From positions 620,001-684,000 of the forward strand of contig CAWEQO010000012.1 of the NCBI GenBank assembly GCA_963811225.1: a stretch of 64,000 nucleotides of DNA, given 5' to 3'. The DNA comes from CAWEQO01 sp963811225. GTDB lineage: Bacteria > Chloroflexota > Anaerolineae > Anaerolineales > Anaerolineaceae. Positions 15,509 through 24,029 of the stretch are shown here, piece after piece. Position 1 is the stretch's first letter. Every line of letters begins with the position of its first letter. The translations under genes and the position numbers were made by a program. Under the pieces are notes generated by a model, which saw nothing but the letters and a program-made list of their open reading frames with translations, did not search any database and had not been told where the DNA came from.

Positions 15509-16690
15509 CTAATGTGCCAGCTTCCAGAGCCGGATGGTCTGATCATTGGATGCGCTGGCGAGGGTTTGGCCGTCGGGCGACCAGGCGACGACGCGTACGT
15601 CCGCGGTATGACCGCTCAGGGTGCTGATGGGCGATCCATCCGGCCCAAACAGGTGGACCTTATCGTCGCCGCTGCCGGAAGCCAGCGCCGTTCCATCCGG
15701 CGACCAGGCCAGGCTGTAGATCGAATCCGGCTGGTCTGCCAGCGAGTTGACCACTTTACCATCGACGCTCCAAAGGGTTTTCCCGGTGGCGAGCATGGCG
15801 CTGTCCGGCGACCAGGCGATGCTGTTGATTCCATTCTGTTCGTGCATCGTTGTGACTTGCTCGCCTTGGGTATCAAAAACGGCAAGATAACCACTCTCAT
15901 CCCCCATCGCCCAAAAGCGGCTGTCTGGCGACCAGGCCATCCCCCAGGAGGGCGTGGCGTACTGGCTGCTTTGAAGCCAGAAGACCAACGAGCCGTCTGA
16001 GCGCCACAATTTATAATCGGTCGCGCCGCCGACCAGGAACTGCCCATCTGGAGACCAGGCCAGGTTGTAGAACTTGCCGCCGCTGAAAGAAGTCGAGAGG
16101 GTCTGCGAGACGTTTCCGGCAGGATCCCACAGCTGTACGGTTGGATTTATGAATTCCACGATCGAGCCGGTCGCCAGCAGCTTTCCATCAGGCGACCAGG
16201 CCACGGCGAAGACGCGCCCGGCATGGCCCTCCAGCGTTCGAATTAGCGAGCCGTCGGAGTGCCACAGCCGCACGGTCTCATCCATCGAGCTGGTCGCCAG
16301 GATCTTTCCATCAGGCGACCAGGCCAGGCCGGTCACCGGGCCAGTATGCCCGTTCAATCTGTAAGCCAGGCTGCCATCCGAACGCCACACACGCACGCTG
16401 AAATCGGTTGAATCAAAATCGCCGCTAGACGTGGCCAGCAAAGACCCATCCGGCGACCAGTTGATATGAGTCACCGCGGAGGTATACCCGCTCAGGACGA
16501 GCGGCTGGGAGAAAGAGATGCGCTGGGGAGTGGCGCTGGGCTGCAGCGGTGTCACCGAGGGGAGAGGCGCAATAGCCGTTGGCAGAAGGGTTTCCGTGGG
16601 CCTTGGCGCGGGCGGATTGGCCGCTGCGCAGGCCGTTGCCAGCAAGAGCAAACCGGCGGAAATCAGGACTTGAAAAGTTTTTCTTACCAT
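15509..16690 (-). CDS. WD40-repeat lipoprotein
   Basis: A 393-residue secreted beta-propeller. The first 21 residues are a lipoprotein signal (ISAGLLLLATAC, Cys about 21), then a Pro/Thr-rich linker to about 60. Seven or eight WD40 blades follow with recurring AWSPDGKLLATGS and VRLWHSDGS motifs. Such propellers are protein-binding platforms; no enzyme domain is attached and the partner is unknown. No Shine-Dalgarno precedes the ATG. The sequence TACAAT ends 6 nt upstream and is the target duplication of the adjacent IS element, so the original promoter was probably cut. Current expression may depend on the IS end. Confidence 0.85.
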   Translation of the reverse strand: MVRKTFQVLISAGLLLLATACAAANPPAPRPTETLLPTAIAPLPSVTPLQPSATPQRISFSQPLVLSGYTSAVTHINWSPDGSLLATSSGDFDSTDFSVRVWRSDGSLAYRLNGHTGPVTGLAWSPDGKILATSSMDETVRLWHSDGSLIRTLEGHAGRVFAVAWSPDGKLLATGSIVEFINPTVQLWDPAGNVSQTLSTSFSGGKFYNLAWSPDGQFLVGGATDYKLWRSDGSLVFWLQSSQYATPSWGMAWSPDSRFWAMGDESGYLAVFDTQGEQVTTMHEQNGINSIAWSPDSAMLATGKTLWSVDGKVVNSLADQPDSIYSLAWSPDGTALASGSGDDKVHLFGPDGSPISTLSGHTADVRVVAWSPDGQTLASASNDQTIRLWKLAH

Positions 16691-16696
16691 ATTTAC

Positions 16697-18408
16697 ATTG
16701 TACCCACATTCCGCACCTCAAGGATCGAGGAAATAGCAATTACGGACACGGGAACCGAACAAACGAATAACTTGCTGGTGAACGGGTCTTAGGTTGAGTA
16801 CCTGACGGAGCGTTGGCTGCCCATTCACCCAGACGGACAGAATATCAATTCCCTCAAAAGTCTGAAAAACCCAACGAATAGTGGGAGTTGCGGTCGGTTT
16901 GCCCTTCTGATCGGGGATCTTTTCATTACTTTCCTCCAACCCCAGGCGAAGTTGGCGTTCTGCCAGAGCATAGATGAGCAGTGCCAGTCCCATAATCATC
17001 ATCAACGCCATAATCCGCTCGGGTTTCTTGAGAAATAGACTATCAGCGAAGAAAAGCGGATCTTTGAGAAAGCGAAAACCGCGCTCGACCGAAACGCCCT
17101 GGTCGGTATAGTTCTCAAGTATTTGTATGGGGGATAATTTTTGAGGGTCGAGTTCATTCGTGGCGATGATGAACTTGCCCAAGGTGCGTTTCGCCGCTTC
17201 GACCCGCTCTGGGTCAGCGGAAATGCTCCCTGTCAAACCGTACCCCACAATCTCTGGCTTATCTTCAGCCGAGGGACGTCCGCGCCGGGCATATTGAGTG
17301 ATTGGGGCAGCTTCCGCATCTGCCTGGTGGAACTTCCAGCCCTGGTTGAATTGTTTTGCAGCGGTTTCGGCGTCTTCCTGGCAGTTGAAGGTCTGCCCAC
17401 CCAACTTGTGCCACTGCTTCTCAGCCGCTTGACGTTCTTTTTCCTGGTTTTTGGTCAAGGTATGCAGTTCGCGCTCATAAGCGGCCTGGGAGAAAACCAC
17501 CAACCAGCGCTGTTCAATATCGCCATAGGTAACTGCAACCTCTTTGCCCCAGTAACCTTCTGTCAGACACTGCATGTCTGCCTTTTCGCTCTCCCGCACG
17601 AGCCGCTTGGCTTCCGCAAGCGTCTCCGGCACCCGCATCAACCACAGCATGTCCTTCAACGTTTTCAGGTTGTCTGCCGCATAGCCCGCACTGTCCATGA
17701 CATAGTATGGCGTTTCACCCCCTCCAAGCTGCTTGTTGTAGGCTTCTACGCTGAGGGGAAAGGTCTCTTTATCACTGCTGTTGCCGCTCAATACTTCCAA
17801 CCAAACCGGCAGTGCGGATTTCTGGCTGGTGATCAACTGCACCACCACCTGCTTGAGATCTGGACGGTGATCCCGCGAGTAGCCTTCCGTGATTGTGATC
17901 GCTTCCTTGTTCGGCTCTTCGATTTCATATTGCCCATGCAAGTGAAAAGAACTGCTGTCCACATGCACAAAATGGTGTTCAATCCCGTACACCCCTAAGG
18001 CTCGCGCCGCCACTTGGGCAAATACCTCGGTCACTCCTTTAGCGTAAAGTGCCTCCAGGCTGCGTCCCAGGCTGTCATCGTTGAAATCTTCGGCAACCAG
18101 ACCCGGACCAATCAGTAAATCCACCGGTTTGTTGTGCAGATAGTCCGGCATCAAATACAATGCCCGGCTGCTGAAGCCCAGAGCATTCAGTACCATTGCC
18201 TGCGTTCCTTGCCCAACACTCACCTTTTGTTCGCTGGGCCCAACTTGCCGGTCGATTTCTTCGATCAGCCCGATCTCCTGGCAGATCCCAGCCACAATCC
18301 CCAGGTGATCCATCCGTTGTGTTTCATAGCGCGTTTCGGGGTTCATCCCCCAAGATTACCCGATATTCCCAAAATCCGCTATTCCAAGGTGCGGAATGTG
18401 GGATTGTA
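16697..18408 (-). mobile_element. Intact IS1634-like insertion sequence with 6 bp target duplication
   Basis: The element spans 16703-18402 (1700 bp). Its 16 bp perfect terminal inverted repeats are 16703-18 and 18387-402 (aggtgcggaatgtggg read outward at the right end). They are flanked by the direct repeat ATTGTA at 16697-16702 and 18403-18408. It holds one transposase gene that reaches into the left repeat. Intact ends, intact reading frame and exact target duplication indicate a recent or still mobile copy. Confidence 0.9.
16718..18346 (-). CDS. IS1634-family (IS4-group) DDE transposase
   Basis: A 542-residue transposase. The N-terminal part (MDHLGIVAGICQEIGLIEEID) is the helix-rich DNA-binding region common in this family. 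The DDE core shows HVDSSSFHLHG for the first Asp and YYVMDSAGYAADNL for the second. The C-terminal region with YTDQGVSVERGFRFLKDP holds the Glu, and then FLKKPERIMALMMIMGLALLIYALAERQLR. The last codon overlaps the left inverted repeat. The frame is uninterrupted, so the enzyme is probably active. The family name is from memory of the motif layout. Confidence 0.85.
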   Translation of the reverse strand: MNPETRYETQRMDHLGIVAGICQEIGLIEEIDRQVGPSEQKVSVGQGTQAMVLNALGFSSRALYLMPDYLHNKPVDLLIGPGLVAEDFNDDSLGRSLEALYAKGVTEVFAQVAARALGVYGIEHHFVHVDSSSFHLHGQYEIEEPNKEAITITEGYSRDHRPDLKQVVVQLITSQKSALPVWLEVLSGNSSDKETFPLSVEAYNKQLGGGETPYYVMDSAGYAADNLKTLKDMLWLMRVPETLAEAKRLVRESEKADMQCLTEGYWGKEVAVTYGDIEQRWLVVFSQAAYERELHTLTKNQEKERQAAEKQWHKLGGQTFNCQEDAETAAKQFNQGWKFHQADAEAAPITQYARRGRPSAEDKPEIVGYGLTGSISADPERVEAAKRTLGKFIIATNELDPQKLSPIQILENYTDQGVSVERGFRFLKDPLFFADSLFLKKPERIMALMMIMGLALLIYALAERQLRLGLEESNEKIPDQKGKPTATPTIRWVFQTFEGIDILSVWVNGQPTLRQVLNLRPVHQQVIRLFGSRVRNCYFLDP

Positions 18409-18449
18409 GGTCATTTTCGTTCATTTTAGTGTAATTTCTCACCGGACAG

Positions 18450-18489
18450 ACGTAGCCCAAGGCACGCTGCGCAGTGCCTTGGGCTACGT
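18450..18489. repeat. Hairpin with 16 bp perfect stem upstream of mutS
   Basis: Arms 18450-18465 and 18474-18489 are exact reverse complements (cgtagcccaaggcac). The outer cgtagccca ends match the tandem fold-back at 4891-5134. It lies 42 bp outside the IS. Confidence 0.8.
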
Positions 18490-18534
18490 GAGCAGATACA
18501 TCTGGAATATAGAACGGACATCCTAATTGTCCCC

Positions 18535-18563
18535 TTGCAAAATCTGCTCTCTACCGCTAGAAT
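18535..18563 (+). promoter_or_regulatory. Promoter of mutS
   Basis: TTGCAA (18535-18540), a 17 nt spacer and TAGAAT (18558-18563) are followed 8 nt later by the mutS ATG. There is no Shine-Dalgarno. This is the best-supported leaderless promoter in the window. Confidence 0.7.
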
Positions 18564-18571
18564 TAATCACC

Positions 18572-21152
18572 ATGGAAGAAGACGCCACCCCCATCCGCCA
18601 GCAGTACCTCGATATCAAACGCCAATACCCGGACTCGATCCTGTTTTTCCGCCTGGGCGATTTCTACGAAACCTTCGACAACGACGCCGAGATCGCCTCG
18701 AAAGAGCTCGACATCGTTCTGACCTCGCGCAGCGCGGCCAAGGGCACGCGCATACCGATGGCCGGCATCCCGTATCACGCCGTGGAAAACTACCTGGCGC
18801 GCCTGATCGAGAAAGGCTACCACGTCGCGATTTGCGAGCAGGTCGGCGAGCAGCCCAGCCGCGGCCTGTTCCCGCGCGAGGTGGTGCGGGTGGTCACGCC
18901 CGGCACGGTAGTCGAGCCCGGCCTGCTGCAGTCGGACCGCAACAACTACCTGGTCAGCGCTGTCGTCCAGGAGAACCGGGCCGGGGTGGCTTACGTCGAC
19001 ATCACCACCGGCGAGTTCGCCGCCACGGAACTGTCGGGAGAGGACATCTATTCCCTGGTGCGGGCCGAGGTCATGCGCCTGCGCCCGGCCGAGGTCCTGC
19101 TGCCCGAGAACGCACCCCTCGCCAACGACCTGCCCGGCCACCGCACTCCCTTGCAGCCCTGGCGTTTCGAGGCTGCCCGCTGCTCGGAGGCGCTGCTGCG
19201 CCACTTCAAGACCGCCTCGCTGGACGGCTTCGGACTGCGCGGCCGGACCCTGGCGGTGCGCGCCGCCGGAGCCGTGGTCCAATACCTGCAAGACACCCAA
19301 CCGGCTGCGCTCAAGCTGCTCGGCTCGCTCAGCGCCTACAGCCTGAGCGACTTCATGGCCCTCGATACCACCACCCGCCGCAACCTGGAACTGACCGAGA
19401 CCATCCGCACCGGTGAGGAGGACGGCTCACTGCTGAGCGTGCTCGACCACAGCGTGACGGCCATGGGTAAGCGCCTGATGCGACAGTGTGTCAGCAAGCC
19501 GCTGCTGGACCTCAAAGCCATCCACAAACGCCAGGCCGGGGTGCAGTACCTGGTGGAGAACGGCATGCTGCGGGCCGAGCTGCGCGCCGCGCTCAAGCCC
19601 TTAGGTGACCTGGAACGCCTGATCAACCGGGTGGTCTCCGGGCATGCAGGGCCGCGCGACCTGGTCACGATCCGCAGCACGCTCAACGCACTGCCTGAGC
19701 TGCACACCCTGTTCTCCGACCCCGAGTCGCCGCTGGCGGCCATCCTGCGCCACCTGCACCTGTGCGCCTCCGAGCTGTCGCTGCTGGAGGCGGCCGTCGA
19801 AGACGATCCCCCCGCCACACTGGCCAACACCGGCATCATCCGGACAGGCTACTCGGCCGAACTGGACAATGTGGTCGAGTTCCTCGCAGCATGCCCGCGA
19901 GTGGATCGCCAACCTGGAGAACGTCGAGCGTGAGCGCACGGGCATCAAATCGCTCAAGGTGGGCTATAACAAGGTCTTCGGCTACTACATCGAAGTCACC
20001 CACAGCAACACAGGCATGGTGCCCGGCGACTATATCCGCAAGCAGACCCTGGTCAACGCTGAACGCTACATCACGCCAGAGATGAAGGAGTACGAGGCGC
20101 TGGTGTTGAACGCCGAGGAGCGCATCCACGAGATCGAGGGGCGGCTGTTCAAGCAGGTCTGTGGCCAACTGGGCGGCTCGATCCGCATGATCCTGGAGAC
20201 CGGCCGCAGCCTGGGCCAGCTGGACGTGCTGGCATCGCTGGCCGAGACGGCCGCGATCAACAACTACACCTGCCCCGAGGTGATCGAGGACAACGTGCTG
20301 GAGATCTGCGACGGCCGCCACCCAGTGGTCGAAAAGGGCTACTCGGCCGAGCGCTTCGTGCCCAACGACGCCACCTTCGAGGACGGCGAGATCGTGCGCA
20401 TCATCACCGGGCCGAACATGAGCGGCAAGAGCACCTTCCTGCGCCAGGTAGCGCTGATCGTGCTGATGGCGCAGATGGGCAGCTTCGTGCCCGCGTCCAA
20501 GGCGCGCATCGGCCTGGTCGACCGCATCTTCACCCGCATCGGCGCGCAAGACGAGATCCACGCAGGGCAGTCCACCTTTATGGTCGAAATGCTGGAAACG
20601 GCCAATATCTTGAACAACAGCACCGGAAGGTCTTTGCTCATCCTGGACGAGATCGGGCGCGGCACCAGCACTTACGACGGCGTCTCGATCGCCTGGGCGG
20701 TCGTCGAGTACATCCACAACCACCCGGCCCTGCGCGCCCGCACCCTGTTTGCCACCCACTATCACGAGCTGACCCAGATGTCGGAACTGCTGCCGGGCGT
20801 GCGCAACTACAACGTGGCCGTCAGCGAGGCCGAGGGCAAGGTCGTGTTCCTGCACAAGATCGTCCCCGGCGGCGCAGACCGCTCGTACGGCATCCACGTC
20901 GCTCAGCTGGCGGGCCTGCCCCGCCCAGTGATTCAAAGGGCGTCGGAAATCCTCAAGTCGCTGGAGTCGTCCTCCGGCAAGGCGGTCAAGATCAACCCCG
21001 AAGCGCCCGCCCAGATGGCGCTGTTCCCCGAAACCAACCCCATGCTGGATGAGTTGAAGTCTTTGGATATAAACTCCCTTTCCCCTATTGAAGCGTTGAA
21101 CAAGCTGTACGAGTGGCAGAAGAAGTACATCCGAAAAGATGGTCCGGATTGA
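18572..21152 (+). pseudogene. mutS: DNA mismatch repair protein MutS, interrupted by a one-base frameshift
   Basis: The two frames together give a normal MutS of about 860 residues that recognises mismatches. The first frame runs from the ATG at 18572 with the mismatch-binding FFRLGDFYETF and goes out of frame at about 19882, ending in a stop at 19933. The second frame resumes with HAREWIANLENVERERTG, then VGYNKVFGYYIEVT, Walker A GPNMSGKST, LDEIGRGTSTYDG and THYHEL, and ends at 21152. One extra C in ttcctcg (19880-19886) would restore VEFSQHAREWIANLE. Everything else is well conserved, so this is either a very recent mutation or a sequencing error. If real, the truncated protein lacks clamp and ATPase and the strain would be a mutator. 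Confidence 0.88.
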
Positions 21153-21178
21153 AAGCAGGCTGAGTTGGCAAAGGGCGG

Positions 21179-21230
21179 TTGGTTTCCTTGTTCCCCAAAT
21201 ATTTCTATATTTGGGGAACAAGGAAACCAA
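21179..21230. repeat. Hairpin with 24 bp perfect stem after mutS
   Basis: Arms 21179-21202 and 21207-21230 are exact reverse complements around a 4 nt loop. A second, interrupted pairing (gttccttg/caaggaac with gttccca/tgggaac inside) follows at about 21248-21298. They fill the convergent gap between mutS and the CPBP gene. Confidence 0.85.
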
Positions 21231-21399
21231 ACCTAGCCTCGATTTTTGTTCCTTGGTTCCCATAGGTATATACTCTGGGAACTCAAAAAATCAAGGAACT
21301 AAAAGTCTTACGTCGTCTCCAAATAAGAATCGGTTATCGCTCGTCCACACGAATTGGGTCCTCTTCCCCCTCCTGCGATGCTTGTCCCGATTGAAGCGC

Positions 21400-22311
21400 T
21401 CAACTGGTAGTAAGAGCTGAATAACCCAACCTCCCTCGCGTCAGAACCATAACCACCACGGCCAGCGCCACCATCGTGATCAGCATTCCCAGGTTGCCGA
21501 GCGTCATCTGCGACATGTTTGTTGGTGCGAACAGCGGCGGAATGACGCCTGTGGTGTTGATGGCAGCGTGCAGCAGGATCATCATGAATAGGCTACCGCG
21601 GGTGTTGTTAAACACCCAGGCCATCACCACGCTGATTGCCACCACCATGACCAGAAAGATCGGCAGGTTAATCAGCGGAGTGCGCCAGCCTGCGCCAGGG
21701 CCGCCGCCCTGGGCCGAGGTCAGGAAGTCCGGCAAATGCCAGAAAGTCCACACCACACCCAGGTACAGGGCGCCCTTAAGCCCTCCGTAGCGCGCTTGCA
21801 TGCGCGGCAGCGCAAAGCCGCGCCAGCCGGGTTCCTCGCCCAGCGGCCCGCCCAGGAAGAAGATGATCACGAAGTTGATCAGGTAGAAGACCGCGAAGTA
21901 CCGCAGGCTGCCGTTCGGGAAGCCCTGAAAGCTGCCTGTCACACCTGGCAGGACGAACAGGCTCAGCACGTATAAAGCCGGGATGCCCAGCAGGATTAAC
22001 AGATACCACTGTAAGCCGGCCCGCCCCTGGAACATGCGCCGCCAGATTCGCTTCCAGCCTTCTTTGCCATCCACCGCCCAACTCATGATATAGGCAGCCA
22101 GGAACGGCCCCACGAAGGGCTTGATGGCGAACAGCAGCGTGAACAGCGCTTTGGGCAGGTAGCCCCACTCCGCCAGCACGATCGGAATCGAAATGATCCA
22201 GGAGCCGGCATATGCCAGAAAGAAGAACCATAACAGGGGACGCCTGCGAAGCGCCGCTTGCAGACCGCCAGGCTCGGTCTTCGCCTGAGTAGATGCATTA
22301 AATGTTGCCAT
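21400..22311 (-). CDS. CPBP-family intramembrane metalloprotease
   Basis: A 303-residue membrane protein with about eight hydrophobic segments and the CPBP (Abi/CAAX) catalytic motifs. Motif 1 is GEEPGWRGFALP, with the two Glu and Arg. Motif 2 is FWHLPDF, and motif 3 is ILLHAAINT. Related proteins cleave prenylated or membrane-embedded substrates or act in bacteriocin self-immunity; the substrate here is unknown. The start is the ATG at 22311, 7 nt after AAAGGAA; a longer reading to 22407 would run through the promoter. A hairpin with a U-run sits in the leader. Confidence 0.88.
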   Translation of the reverse strand: MATFNASTQAKTEPGGLQAALRRRPLLWFFFLAYAGSWIISIPIVLAEWGYLPKALFTLLFAIKPFVGPFLAAYIMSWAVDGKEGWKRIWRRMFQGRAGLQWYLLILLGIPALYVLSLFVLPGVTGSFQGFPNGSLRYFAVFYLINFVIIFFLGGPLGEEPGWRGFALPRMQARYGGLKGALYLGVVWTFWHLPDFLTSAQGGGPGAGWRTPLINLPIFLVMVVAISVVMAWVFNNTRGSLFMMILLHAAINTTGVIPPLFAPTNMSQMTLGNLGMLITMVALAVVVMVLTRGRLGYSALTTS

Positions 22312-22356
22312 GAGAACGTTCCTTTGTAACTGCCATTGGGAATAAAAAGGCGCAAG

Positions 22357-22377
22357 AAAAAAGCAGCCAACGGCTGC
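22357..22377 (-). terminator. Small terminator-like hairpin in the CPBP leader
   Basis: GCAGCC/GGCTGC with a 3 nt loop is followed on the minus strand by six U. It is downstream of the CPBP promoter and 46 nt before its ATG, so it may be an attenuator. It could also stop readthrough from the upstream membrane-protein gene. Confidence 0.5.
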
Positions 22378-22395
22378 AGTCTTCCGGCTACGTTG

Positions 22396-22423
22396 ATTAT
22401 ATTGCAATTTATAGGAAAATCAA
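22396..22423 (-). promoter_or_regulatory. Promoter of the CPBP protease gene
   Basis: TTGATT (22423-22418), a 16 nt spacer and TATAAT (22401-22396) on the minus strand. It starts a leader of about 75 nt. Confidence 0.6.
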
Positions 22424-22434
22424 CAGGAGGTCCT

Positions 22435-23481
22435 TTATACTTCCTCGCTTCCCTGCCCCACCATTTCCAGCACGAATCCCACCGCGGCCACAAGCACTGC
22501 CGCCAGCGCCGAAAAGATTAGAAAACGGTTGCCGACGATCTGCACAACCTCAACCAGGGCCTGATACAGCCCTTGCGGCTGGGGCGCGATCAGGTTGCCG
22601 ACGATCAGGGTGGCGATGGCATTGCCCGAGAGGAACAGTAGCACGGTGATGACCAGCGCCGCCAGCGCAGCCAGCCACAGCGGACGCCCGATCGTGCCGG
22701 GAATCAGCCGGGGCCGTGAGATGGATACAACAGCAATCCCCAGGATCATTAGCAGGGCGACGATCGGCGCGACGCCCAGCACGATGCGGAAGGCGCGATA
22801 GGTGTTGTAGAAAGCACGCCGGGCCGACTGAATGGCCGGGTTGTTCCCACCCAGGATGTCGAGCAGGCGCGAGACCGAGATTTGGTCCGGCAGGTTGGCG
22901 GCGAAAGTGCGGATGCCTGCCTGCATTGCGCTTGTGAACACCGGCAGCAGGATTTCCGGCGGCCGGCAGGCCGGGATGCCGCCCAGCCCGCCCGAAAACA
23001 GCTGCTGTGCCAGGGACTGGGCCAGGTCGAGCGAGCAGGGCGGCCAGGTCTGCAGGATATCGCCGGCGATGTTGTCGCCTTCCGGCCCGGCCAGCCTGGC
23101 CTTCAGTTGGGTCAAGTCGATGGTCAGCGAGAGCTGCGTGGTGCGGAAGTTGAGGAAAGCCCAGGCCTGCTCGATCAACGCATCCCCTTGGGCGACAATC
23201 CAATCGGCAGGCATCAGCAGGCGCAAGATACGCTCGTACTCCTGCTGGTTGAGGTACTGGAACGCATCGCCCTGCACCCCCTGCGGCGACGCCAGCATCC
23301 CCGACCCTGGCAGCAACTCGGCCAGCCAGGTAGGAATCTGCTCGTAGATATTCTCAGCGCGCACGGCCTGCTCGTAGGGCTGCGGCCGGAACAGGATCGC
23401 CTGCGCCGGAATGGTGAAGATGGCCGGGATGGCAAAGATCAATAAGATCGTCGAAAATAGAAAACGCGCAAATTTCCCCAT
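22435..23481 (-). CDS. Hypothetical membrane protein with a large extracytoplasmic loop
   Basis: A 348-residue protein of no family I recognise. It has an N-terminal membrane segment (about 7-30) and then some 200 mostly polar residues with two or three Cys (TWPPCSLDL, GIPACRPP) and regular helices. Three C-terminal membrane segments follow at about 235-260, 270-298 and 318-342. The loop is predicted to be outside the cytoplasm. No Shine-Dalgarno is seen; TAGAAT (23493-23488) lies 6 nt before the ATG, the leaderless arrangement. It is divergent from the pterin dehydratase gene. A role at the envelope is all that can be said. Confidence 0.75.
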   Translation of the reverse strand: MGKFARFLFSTILLIFAIPAIFTIPAQAILFRPQPYEQAVRAENIYEQIPTWLAELLPGSGMLASPQGVQGDAFQYLNQQEYERILRLLMPADWIVAQGDALIEQAWAFLNFRTTQLSLTIDLTQLKARLAGPEGDNIAGDILQTWPPCSLDLAQSLAQQLFSGGLGGIPACRPPEILLPVFTSAMQAGIRTFAANLPDQISVSRLLDILGGNNPAIQSARRAFYNTYRAFRIVLGVAPIVALLMILGIAVVSISRPRLIPGTIGRPLWLAALAALVITVLLFLSGNAIATLIVGNLIAPQPQGLYQALVEVVQIVGNRFLIFSALAAVLVAAVGFVLEMVGQGSEEV

Positions 23482-23487
23482 ACGCTC

Positions 23488-23493
23488 ATTCTA
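23488..23493 (-). promoter_or_regulatory. -10 box, leaderless type, for the membrane protein at 22435
   Basis: TAGAAT on the minus strand, 6 nt before the ATG at 23481. No convincing -35. Confidence 0.4.
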
Positions 23494-23558
23494 ACTGAAA
23501 GAGGCAATCCGGCGATCAGGCAATCGGTTACAAAGAACCGGTCGTCTTCCTCCTCGGC

Positions 23559-23567
23559 TGTTATAAT
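23559..23567 (+). promoter_or_regulatory. Extended -10 of the pterin dehydratase gene
   Basis: TGTTATAAT is an extended -10 element. The AAGGAGGG ribosome-binding site follows at about 23580. Confidence 0.55.
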
Positions 23568-23591
23568 ACCTCTATAACGAAGGAGGGACGA

Positions 23592-23933
23592 ATGACAGCA
23601 CTTGCAACCGCACGAATAGAGAAGCTCCAAGAGGATACTTCGCCTCTGTCCGATCAAGAGATCAAAAACTTAAAGCCCCAACTGCCGGATTGGCAGGTGG
23701 TGGAAGTTAACGGTGAAAAACGCCTGCGGAGCACCTTTGATTTCAAGAACTTCCGCCAGGCGCTCGACTTCACCAACCAGATCGGCAACATCGCCGAAGA
23801 GGAAAACCATCACCCCACCCTGATCACCGAGTGGGGCAAGGTTACTGTGGACTGGTGGACGCACAAGATCGGTGGGCTGCACCGCAATGATTTCATCATG
23901 GCCGCCCGCACCGACCGGCTCTACCAGCATTAA
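23592..23933 (+). CDS. phhB: 4a-hydroxytetrahydrobiopterin (pterin-4a-carbinolamine) dehydratase
   Basis: A 113-residue PCD/DCoH protein. The enzyme dehydrates 4a-hydroxytetrahydropterin after aromatic amino acid hydroxylation. In bacteria lacking the hydroxylase it is linked to folate or molybdopterin metabolism. The catalytic block EENHHPTLITEWGKVTVDWWTHK contains the His pair, the Trp and the later His. Length is normal. The ATG has AAGGAGG 6-8 nt upstream. The molybdopterin genes at 3.6-4.8 kb make a pterin link possible, but no hydroxylase is seen in the window. Confidence 0.92.
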   Translation: MTALATARIEKLQEDTSPLSDQEIKNLKPQLPDWQVVEVNGEKRLRSTFDFKNFRQALDFTNQIGNIAEEENHHPTLITEWGKVTVDWWTHKIGGLHRNDFIMAARTDRLYQH

Positions 23934-23959
23934 CCGGACCACGATTTATTCACGAATAC

Positions 23960-24011
23960 CTGTTGCACAAAACGGTGTCGCCCCCAGGGATGACACCGTT
24001 TTGTGCAACAG
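23960..24011. repeat. Hairpin with 20 bp perfect stem, convergent gap
   Basis: Arms 23960-23979 and 23992-24011 are exact reverse complements around a 12 nt loop, between phhB and the GH13 gene. No U-run follows on either side. Confidence 0.85.
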
Positions 24012-24029
24012 TTGAAGTAACTTCTCAGG

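Noticed and set aside
19875..19900. Programmed ribosomal frameshift in mutS
   Set aside because: No slippery heptamer, internal Shine-Dalgarno or downstream pseudoknot is seen, and programmed frameshifts are not known for mutS. A mutation or read error is simpler.
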